Shown here: positions 54,667 to 61,727 of the stretch, in pieces | Position numbering within the stretch: the stretch's first letter is position 1 | Layout of the letters: every line of letters starts with the position of its first letter | Source of the DNA: Phyllobacterium trifolii | GTDB taxonomy: Bacteria; Pseudomonadota; Alphaproteobacteria; Rhizobiales; Rhizobiaceae | NCBI RefSeq assembly: GCF_014192095.1 | Contig: NZ_JACHXN010000026.1 | Location: forward strand, 1-64,000 | DNA length: 64,000 nucleotides | Direction: 5' to 3' | The notes under the pieces: generated by a model | Database searches by the model: none | Seen by the model: only the letters and a program-made list of their open reading frames with translations | What the model was told of the DNA's origin: nothing | Program-made: the position numbers and the translations under genes

Positions 54667-55650
54667 GTATAGTTCCCTGAAGAGGAGTTGGCCGTCTCAG
54701 ATCGGAGTGGATTATCTTAGTAAATCCACCTCAGCGATTGATCAGCACGAGTGCACCGGAGAAAGCATCTAAACCTGAAGAAAGTGCTGTGTTGCAGTAT
54801 GCGCTGGTCCTTGATTGAGAGAACAGGCGGCGGCCATAGCGTTCAACTTGCAGGGGGCAGAAGGCGCCAAAAATGCAGTATCGTAGGCTCAATTCAGGGC
54901 AAATATATCGCCGGTGGCAAATGCAAGGGTCACGATGGCGGCCGAACCTACTAGAAACAGCATGATCCAAATCGTATCCAGCTTCTCCATAGCATTAAAT
55001 CCTTGGCATCAGAAGGAATCGGGTGGTCAGGTAGCATTGCTACCCTCCCTGCGTAATTTCTATTCCTCCTGTTTGTAACTATGCAGTGATAAATACTCCA
55101 TCATACACAGGTGCGCGTGAATAATGCGCTGGTTTGATTGAGCCATACTTAGGTTTATATCGGTGGGCGAACCAGACTGATTGTGAAAGCCTTGAAGCAG
55201 TCCGAAGCGGGAATTCACGTCACATCGGCCGCGTGTCTGGGGGGTCGTCTAAACGTGCAAACGTCAAAGCATCTTTGGGCGTTGCAAGGTCGCGGTGACG
55301 TCGTCCGGATCGACTGCATCGTCGGCAAGGGCCAGGGTTTGCGGGTCCGTGCTTGAGGACGGGACATGCAAAAACTCTTAGTAAGCAGGGCCCACGAAGT
55401 AGGATGAAACAAGGCAGAACCTACGGTCAGAAGACGGGTTGGGTCATGCTTTGCCTTCGGCTCAAAAATACTTCTACATGTTATGTGACGATACACTGAC
55501 ATCATATACTGTAGGTTGGCGACCTAAAACCTGTGACGCATGCTTAAAACCCAAGACCTACGCATATAAACCAACGTATAATACATCGGCAGATTTTCTA
55601 TCTCCATATTAGGTTAGCTTTCACAACTGGAAGCTTTCAAGGAGTCAATT
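54667..55650. other. Long intergenic, partly decayed region
   Basis: 984 bases without a full-size gene. It holds a likely 33-codon membrane protein gene (54889-54990, minus). A minus-strand frame near 55290-55380 encodes SSTDPQTLALADDAVDPDD and looks like worn coding sequence, but I cannot assign it. Near 55145, ATACTTAGGT resembles half of the palindrome at 48967. Bases 55580-55650 form an AT-rich leader with AAGGAG for the next gene. Confidence 0.5.
54889..54990 (-). CDS. Tiny membrane protein (33 residues)
   Basis: The frame reads MEKLDTIWIMLFLVG and then SAAIVTLAFATGDIFALN, one hydrophobic helix of about 20 residues between short polar ends. An AAGGA lies nine bases ahead of the ATG. 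It is far too short for ordinary gene calling, and no relative is known to me. The good ribosome-binding site and helix make it a reasonable small membrane protein, but a chance frame is possible. Confidence 0.42.
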   Translation of the reverse strand: MEKLDTIWIMLFLVGSAAIVTLAFATGDIFALN

Positions 55651-56007
55651 ATGAGAAAATCAGCAACAATCTTAGCGATAACCGCTTTAGGTGCAATGTT
55701 GGCGGCCGGCTCGGCAACTGAATCGATGGCTCATGGCGGAGGCGGCGGCCATGGCGGCGGCGGCAATAGCTTTGCCGGTAGTCGCGGCGACTTCGGCGGT
55801 AGCGGTCACGGCTCCCGCAGCGGTGGCATTTTTGGCCGTGATGGCACCTTCAACAGTGCTCATGGATTCGCGACGAGCCATAGCTTTGCGGACCGCAGGG
55901 GTCACTTTAGGGACTTTCGCCGTGACGACAATTATTGGGGTCCCTACTATTCCTGCGAGTACCCGTTCCGTTGGAACTCTCCCCTCTACGACGAATACTG
56001 CCAGTAA
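55651..56007 (+). CDS. Glycine/histidine-rich exported protein, hypothetical
   Basis: 118 residues. A signal peptide of about 27 residues (ATILAITALGAMLAAGSA, cleavage near SMAHG) leads to a glycine-rich tract with histidines (HGGGGGHGGGG). A stretch with SHSFADRRGHFRDFRRD follows. The end is richer in aromatic residues and holds two cysteines (YYSCEYPFRW, YDEYCQ). Such proteins occur in rhizobia without known function. The histidines could bind metal. The ATG has AAGGAGTCAATT in front. The gene stands alone and is followed by a long hairpin. Confidence 0.75.
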   Translation: MRKSATILAITALGAMLAAGSATESMAHGGGGGHGGGGNSFAGSRGDFGGSGHGSRSGGIFGRDGTFNSAHGFATSHSFADRRGHFRDFRRDDNYWGPYYSCEYPFRWNSPLYDEYCQ

Positions 56008-56021
56008 CCCATCGTAGGCTC

Positions 56022-56064
56022 TTCGAATCCCGGCCCCCCATAACGATTGGGGACCGGATTCGAA
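56022..56064. repeat. Long inverted repeat after the glycine-rich gene
   Basis: TTCGAATCC (56022-56030) pairs with GGATTCGAA (56056-56064), and inside it GGCCCC pairs with GGGGACC with one bulge around a short loop. It has 15 or more base pairs. No T-run follows, so it may be a transcript stabiliser, a site for a DNA-binding protein or a factor-dependent stop. Confidence 0.55.
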
Positions 56065-56190
56065 TGCTAAAGTGGATGGGATACTTGATGGCATGGCTAA
56101 AGAATATCCTTCCCCTGGGACGAACTCCGGATGAGGTTCTTTGTACCGGCCCATAACGGTTTTAATGATTGCCTTTTAATGGAGGCCAGA

Positions 56191-56331
56191 ATGTCTAAGT
56201 CTAGTAATCGCCCTCGTTACAACCACATGCCGCACCTGGATTTGGCGGAGATCATTCTTCTAGTGGTTATTGTCGTATCGATCGCTCTCGCAGTTGGCTT
56301 TGACTGGGTTTACCAAGCCTTGCTCCGCTGA
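56191..56331 (+). CDS. Small membrane protein (46 residues)
   Basis: MSKSSNRPRYNHMPHLDL leads into one helix, AEIILLVVIVVSIALAVGF, ending DWVYQALLR. The ATG has an excellent GGAGGCCAGA site in front of it. No family is recognised. The gene is between the glycine-rich gene and a pseudogene. The single-helix design suggests an inner-membrane small protein. Confidence 0.65.
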   Translation: MSKSSNRPRYNHMPHLDLAEIILLVVIVVSIALAVGFDWVYQALLR

Positions 56332-56340
56332 ATTAAATCA

Positions 56341-56801
56341 TCGCCTGCGCCCAGCCTTTTCTTCGCCCAAGCGTCAAGCTTTTGATTATCATCGACGCTC
56401 AGTACTTGCCCAGTGAGAAAAATGAGTTTGGGTTTGACGGAAAAGTGAAGCGTGAGATCGAAGAACACGTGTTCAATTTCTGCCGGGCAGATCCCCAGCT
56501 GCGCAAACATCCAGCCCGCATAGAATGGTTTTTGGGCGGGCTTGCGCGGAACTTCCAGCCGTCAATCCCTTTTATAAGGTTTTCCAGGAAGCGGTTCGAA
56601 GCCAACCTGTCACCGTTTTTGTCTGGTTTCGGCACCCACGGCGATATCGGTTGGCCAATGGGCATCGGCAAACCTCCCACTGTCAACTTTGGACCTGGAG
56701 ATCCCGCCCGGGCGCATCAGCCGAACGAGCGTGTCTCCGTGCGCGATCTGGTCGATCATACGAAGGCGATTGCGCTCGCGATCGGGCAGTGGTGCCGTTG
56801 A
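56341..56801 (+). pseudogene. M20-family peptidase/deacylase (ArgE/DapE-like), 5' truncated and internally deleted
   Basis: The frame VKLLIIIDAQYLPSE, KVKREIEEHVFNFCRADPQL and HPARIEWF matches the dimerisation-domain part of ArgE/DapE-like deacylases. The end, FGTHGDIGWPMGIGKPPTVN followed by FGPGDPARAHQPNERVS and DLVDHTKAIALAIGQWC, matches their C-terminal catalytic domain with the metal histidine in AHQPNE. The N-terminal catalytic half is missing, and about 40 residues between the two blocks are replaced by NFQPSIPFIRFSRK. No start codon is sensible. The gene is a relic. Confidence 0.7.
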
Positions 56802-56880
56802 GAATTCAAACGAGCGGCGCAATACTTGACTGTTGGGGCGTTACCCATGAGGGAGCCCGTCCTCAACTCAGAACGGTTTG

Positions 56881-59800
56881 TTATTCGGCCGGTTCACTCG
56901 TAGTAACAGCTGCGGGAAAGGACGTTCTGTTCCGCCCCGACAACCAGAGGCTCAATCTGTCGAGGTAGAGGTAGACAACCGGCGTCGTATAGAGTGTCAT
57001 TGCCTGGCTCAATATGAGGCCTCCAACCATTGCGTATCCTAGGGGCTGTCGCAGTTCGGAGCCCGTCCCATGCCCCATCATCAGAGGAATGCCGCCAAGA
57101 ATTGCAGCCATCGTCGTCATCATGATTGGCCGGAAGCGTAGCAGGCACGCCTGCCGGATTGCTTCCTCCGGTCGCAAGCCATGCTCGCGCTCCGCGGCAA
57201 TAGCGAAATCAACGATCATGATGCCGTTTTTCTTGACAATACCAATTAGGAGAATGACGCCGATCAGGGCGATAACCGTGAAGTCGAAGCCGAAGCTCCA
57301 CAGCATGATGAGAGCGCCGAGACCTGCGGATGGTAGAGTTGACAGGATGGTCAGCGGATGGACGTAGCTTTCATAAAGCACACCTAAAATGATGTATATC
57401 ACGCCCAATGCGGCCAAAACGAGCAAAGGTTCGCTGGCTAAAGATGTCTGGTATGCCTGAGCATTGCCCTGGAAGGTAGCAATGAGTGTCGGGGGCACTC
57501 CCAGGGCAGTTTCGGCTTGGTGGATGGCCGAAACAGCCTGGCTCAGAGCGACGCCCGGAGCAAGGTTGAATGACAGCGTCACCGACGGAAACTGGCTCTG
57601 GTGGTTGATCGCAAGAACGGTGGTCGGCTGCGTCGTCTCTTTTACAAGCACGTTGAGCGGAACTTGCGCACCGGTCAGTGGCGATTGGATGTAGAGCTGG
57701 TTAATTGCCTGTGGTGAGCTCTGAGCCTTCGGAGACAATTCCAGTATCACGTGATAACTGTTGAGGTCGGTGAAATATTGAGTGACTTGCCGTTGGCCAA
57801 AGGCATCGTCGAGCGTGTCATCGATGCTTTGAGGCGTGATCCCAAATCGAGCCGCTTGATCCCGATCAATGTCGAGAGTGACGGTTGTTCCGTTGGATTG
57901 CTGATCCGTCGCAACATCCGTAAGCTCAGGCAAGGAGCTTAATTTTGCCAAAAGCTTCGGCGCCCAGCTATTCAGCTCGTTCGCATCGCCATCCTGTAGC
58001 GTATATTGAAACTGGGTCGCTGAACTCCGACCGCCGACATTGATATCCTGAGCCGGTTGAAGGAACAGCTTCACCCCTTCAACCTGCGCCAATTTTGGGC
58101 GCAGGCGACCAATGATCTGGCTTGCCGTCGCATCTCGCTGATCGTGTGGCTTGAGAGTGATAAACATACGCCCGGTATTGAGTGTATTACCGGATCCGCC
58201 GCCGACAGCCATCCCCACCGTAGCGACCGCGGGATCGCTGGCGACCACCTTGCCGACCTCTACCTGATGGCGTGCCATGTCGGCAAACGATGTATCCTGT
58301 GCGCCCTGTAGAAGGCCTGTAATCAAGCCTGTATCTTGAATTGGGAAAAAGCCCTTTGGGATACTGATAAAAAGGTAACCTGTGGCAACTAGCGTTAGCA
58401 GGAAAATGCCAAAAGTTATGCGATGGTGGTGCAAGGCGATATCGAGCGTAACGCGGTACCCGTTCAGCAGTGCTTCGAAGGCTCGCTCAGATGCCAGGAA
58501 GAGCCTGCCATGTTTTGCGTTGTGTTCCGCCCGCAGAAAACGGGCGCACAGCATTGGCGTGAGTGTCAGCGAGACAAGTGCGGAAACTGCAATCGTCACG
58601 GTTACGGTAATAGCAAATTCGTGAAAAAGCCGACCAACGATTCCGCCTAGGAACAGGATGGGAATGAAGACCGCCACAAGCGAGAGGCTTATCGAAATAA
58701 TGGTAAAACCAATCTCTCTGGAGCCATCGATGGCGGCCTGCAATGCCGATTTACCCGCTTCCATGTGGCGCTGAATGTTCTCCAGCATGACGATCGCATC
58801 ATCGACGACGAAGCCGACCGCAATGCTCAACCCCATCAGCGAAAGGTTGTCCAGACTGAACCCCAGCACATACATCAGCGCGAAAGTTCCTACCAGCGCG
58901 AGCGGGACAGTGACACCGGGAATTGCCGTCGCCCAGACGTTGCGCAGAAAAATGAATATCACCATGATCACTAGTGCGATCGTGAGCAACAGGGTGAATT
59001 TCACGTCGAGGACGGACGCTTGGATGGTCGTGGTCCGATCACTCAAACTCGATATGTGAAGCGCAAGCGGCGCTATTGCCTGCAACTGCGGCAGCAATGC
59101 TTTTATCTGACCTACAGTCTCAAGAACATTCGCGCCGGGGAGTTTGGAAACTGGCAGCAGGATAGCCGGCTTGCCATCGGCCCATGCCGCTATCTGCGTG
59201 TTCTCGGGCGCATCGATTGCCTGGCCGATGTCACTTATTCGTATCGGAGCGCCGTTTCGGTAAGCAATGATCGCGTTGTTCCAAGGACCTGCCGCCAGGA
59301 GCTGGTCATTATCGTAGAGCGTAAAGGTTCGCAAAGCACCCTGGATGCTACCTTTTGGTGCATCCGTCGTCGTGGCGATGATTGCCGAGCGAACATCCTC
59401 AAGTGACAGGCCTAAGTCAGCTATCTTGCGCGGATCGACTTGCACGCGGACAGCTGGCTTTTGCTGGCCAAAGACCGAAACTTGGGCGACGCCGGAGACC
59501 TGGCTGATATGCTGGACAAGGACATTTTCGGCAAAATCATCGATCTGCGTCAATGGGAGTGTATCGGACGTGAGTGCAAGCACCAGAATGGGCGGGTCTG
59601 CAGGGTTCACCTTGCGATAGGTCGGCGGTGATGGGAGATTGCTTGGTAGCTGACCACCGGCGGCGTTGATCGCAGTTTGCACATCTTGCGCCGCCCCATC
59701 AATATTGCGATCCAGTTCGAACTGCAGGGTGATCGAACTGCTGCCGAGTGTGCTCACGGACGTCATCTGTGTAACGCCAGAAATTTGACCAAACTGCCGC

Positions 59801-59997
59801 TCCAACGGCTGGGTCACCGAAGACGCCATTGTTTGCGGACTTGCGCCTGGTAGCTGTGTAGAAACCTGAATCGTTGGAAAGTCGACCTGGGGCAGCGGCG
59901 CTACAGGCAGCAAAGGATAGGTTACCAGGCCGATTGCGAGAATAGCCAGCATGAGCAGCGACGTTGCGATCGGTCGCTGGATAAACCAATTCGACAT
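56881..59997 (-). CDS. RND efflux permease (MdtC/MdtB-like)
   Basis: 1038 residues of a hydrophobe/amphiphile RND pump. The first helix reads WFIQRPIATSLLMLAILAIG. Two large periplasmic loops follow it and the seventh helix. The proton-relay aspartates are in GFVVDDAIVMLENIQRHME at about 404-422. The sequence most resembles MdtB/MdtC or MuxB-type permeases (YPLLPVAPLPQVDFPTIQV). Only one permease copy is in the operon, whereas MdtABC has two. It is transcribed together with the adaptor gene just upstream, their ends sharing one base. No outer-membrane channel gene adjoins it. Confidence 0.9.
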   Translation of the reverse strand: MSNWFIQRPIATSLLMLAILAIGLVTYPLLPVAPLPQVDFPTIQVSTQLPGASPQTMASSVTQPLERQFGQISGVTQMTSVSTLGSSSITLQFELDRNIDGAAQDVQTAINAAGGQLPSNLPSPPTYRKVNPADPPILVLALTSDTLPLTQIDDFAENVLVQHISQVSGVAQVSVFGQQKPAVRVQVDPRKIADLGLSLEDVRSAIIATTTDAPKGSIQGALRTFTLYDNDQLLAAGPWNNAIIAYRNGAPIRISDIGQAIDAPENTQIAAWADGKPAILLPVSKLPGANVLETVGQIKALLPQLQAIAPLALHISSLSDRTTTIQASVLDVKFTLLLTIALVIMVIFIFLRNVWATAIPGVTVPLALVGTFALMYVLGFSLDNLSLMGLSIAVGFVVDDAIVMLENIQRHMEAGKSALQAAIDGSREIGFTIISISLSLVAVFIPILFLGGIVGRLFHEFAITVTVTIAVSALVSLTLTPMLCARFLRAEHNAKHGRLFLASERAFEALLNGYRVTLDIALHHHRITFGIFLLTLVATGYLFISIPKGFFPIQDTGLITGLLQGAQDTSFADMARHQVEVGKVVASDPAVATVGMAVGGGSGNTLNTGRMFITLKPHDQRDATASQIIGRLRPKLAQVEGVKLFLQPAQDINVGGRSSATQFQYTLQDGDANELNSWAPKLLAKLSSLPELTDVATDQQSNGTTVTLDIDRDQAARFGITPQSIDDTLDDAFGQRQVTQYFTDLNSYHVILELSPKAQSSPQAINQLYIQSPLTGAQVPLNVLVKETTQPTTVLAINHQSQFPSVTLSFNLAPGVALSQAVSAIHQAETALGVPPTLIATFQGNAQAYQTSLASEPLLVLAALGVIYIILGVLYESYVHPLTILSTLPSAGLGALIMLWSFGFDFTVIALIGVILLIGIVKKNGIMIVDFAIAAEREHGLRPEEAIRQACLLRFRPIMMTTMAAILGGIPLMMGHGTGSELRQPLGYAMVGGLILSQAMTLYTTPVVYLYLDRLSLWLSGRNRTSFPAAVTTSEPAE

Positions 59998-61169
59998 CAG
60001 CCCCGCTCCGTCTCACCATCACCCAGCGTTGTGGTCTGGCTTGGTGTGTCTTGTATTGAAACTCTTGCGCCCGCATCCAGACGATATTGTCCCGAAGTGA
60101 CAACGCGCTCGCCCGCTGCCAGTCCGCTCTCGATCACTGCGTGACCGTTCGCGATCTGTCCCGGTGCGATCGGGCGAACTTCCACGGTATTGTCCGGTTT
60201 CACGACGTAGACGAAGAAACCATTCTGACCCCTCTCAATTGCCGCAGAAGGTACTGTAACTGCTTGATGAACGATTTTTTGTTGTAGCCGGATGTCGACG
60301 AATTGCCCGGGCCAAAGCTTCTCGTCGATATTGGGAAACGTCGATTTCAAGCGCATCGTGCCACTGGTCTGGTCTATTTCATTATCAATGACCGAGAGCG
60401 TTCCGGTACCTAGATTTGTACTCCCATCGCGCGTGAAAGCCGTCACGGTAACAGGACCGGCTTCCTGCGCAGCACGCACTGCCTCCAGATCATCTTCAGG
60501 CAGTGTCGACACGACTGAAATCGGTTGCGTTTGCGTAATGACGACAATCCCGGTGGTATCGGTCGCATGGACATAGTTGCCCTGATCAACTAGCCTGATG
60601 CCTGTGCGTCCATCGACGGGCGCAGTCATTTGCGTATAGGACAGCGATACGGCAGCAGAATTTTTGGCTGCGGCGTCTTGTGCAATTTGCGCCTGCAGTT
60701 GGGCAACGGTGCTTTGCTGTGTCTGCGTAGTCTCTACAGTCGTGAACTGCTGAGCGGTAAGTTTTTTATCCCTTTGCAGAATAACCTCGTCATTGCTGAG
60801 GTTGGTCTGGTCCTGCACCATTTTTGCTGACGCTTGATCAAGAGCGGCCTGAAAAGGACGAGGGTCTATCACGGCCAAAAGATCGCCTTTCTTGACCTTC
60901 TGCCCCTCCGTGAAGAGCACCTGCTGCAATTCGCCATCAACCTTGGCCTTCATGGTGACGGTGTTGAAAGCCTGAACTGTGCCCAGACCATTCAAATAGA
61001 CGGGTACATCACTTTGTACCGCTGCTGACGCTTCAACCGGTATAAGGGCAGCGGCGGGCTGATCTTTGGCGACCGTTTTATCGTTACTCGCGAGCCAGAA
61101 GACTCCGGCTGTAGCAAGCACGACTGCGCCAATGACTATGCTGACTTTATATCGAAGTGAACTTTGCAT
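59997..61169 (-). CDS. RND periplasmic adaptor (MdtA-like membrane fusion protein)
   Basis: 390 residues. A short cytoplasmic start is followed by one membrane anchor (about 9-26, SIVIGAVVLATAGVFWL) and the barrel-sandwich halves VYLNGLGTVQAFNTVTMKAKVDGELQ and MTAPVDGRTGIRLVDQGNYV. Between them is an alpha hairpin (QAALDQASAKMVQDQTNLSN to AQIAQDAAAKNSAA). Beta-barrel and membrane-proximal parts follow. It links the permease to an outer-membrane channel. ATG at 61167-61169 follows GGAGCACAGA. An ATG eight codons earlier is possible but lacks such a site. Confidence 0.9.
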   Translation of the reverse strand: MQSSLRYKVSIVIGAVVLATAGVFWLASNDKTVAKDQPAAALIPVEASAAVQSDVPVYLNGLGTVQAFNTVTMKAKVDGELQQVLFTEGQKVKKGDLLAVIDPRPFQAALDQASAKMVQDQTNLSNDEVILQRDKKLTAQQFTTVETTQTQQSTVAQLQAQIAQDAAAKNSAAVSLSYTQMTAPVDGRTGIRLVDQGNYVHATDTTGIVVITQTQPISVVSTLPEDDLEAVRAAQEAGPVTVTAFTRDGSTNLGTGTLSVIDNEIDQTSGTMRLKSTFPNIDEKLWPGQFVDIRLQQKIVHQAVTVPSAAIERGQNGFFVYVVKPDNTVEVRPIAPGQIANGHAVIESGLAAGERVVTSGQYRLDAGARVSIQDTPSQTTTLGDGETERG

Positions 61170-61280
61170 TCTGTGCTCCAAGTCGACTTGCATGGTATTG
61201 ACGCGTTAATTGTTCTAGGAAATACGGCAATGCGCTTCGACGCCGTCGTCATCCTCCCGCGCCTGTCAGTTAGATGGGGT

Positions 61281-61300
61281 CCGTGCAAGGCTCTGCACGG
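61281..61300. promoter_or_regulatory. Inverted repeat upstream of the RND adaptor gene
   Basis: CCGTGCA and TGCACGG are perfect seven-base arms around AGGCTC. The repeat lies 112 bases before the adaptor start and about 430 before the second RND permease. The position suits an operator for a TetR- or LysR-type efflux regulator, but no regulator gene is seen. The remaining gap 61170-61727 holds no gene I can support. Confidence 0.4.
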
Positions 61301-61727
61301 GTTTGTTGTGATCGATCTTTGACAAGTATTGCCACGCTCAGGGCCGGTTGCCGGCGGCAATTTTGCCGAAAACCAGCTCAAAGCTTACGCCTTTCCGTTC
61401 TGGCGATAATAACAGTCAATCTGGATTGCGGACACCCAAACCAAAGTATGAGTTTATCAGACGAGCGCATTATTCCCGTCCACGCCTGTATGATGGAGCA
61501 TCTTTCCTTGCCTCGTTAACCTACAGCCCGATGCCAATGCGCCGAAGAATCTTGACGATGTCTACCGGAGCCTTATTCGCCGACAGACTCAGCATTCTTA
61601 TTGCATTTGCCAGTTGCCGTCTTGACTACGCCTCTCGCGGACAGAACCGCTCGGGCCGGACAAATTGCCGATGGGTGGAACTCTTCCGCCCTCACTCTTC
61701 CTGCACAACAGGGGTTTCGGAATAGAT

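Noticed and set aside
55181-55360. A plus-strand frame opening VKALKQSEAGIHV as a gene
   Set aside because: About 60 codons with no start site signal and no recognisable relative, lying over an equally plausible worn frame on the other strand.
43242-61727. An integrative conjugative element
   Set aside because: No integrase, relaxase, type IV secretion or att repeat could be seen in the window.
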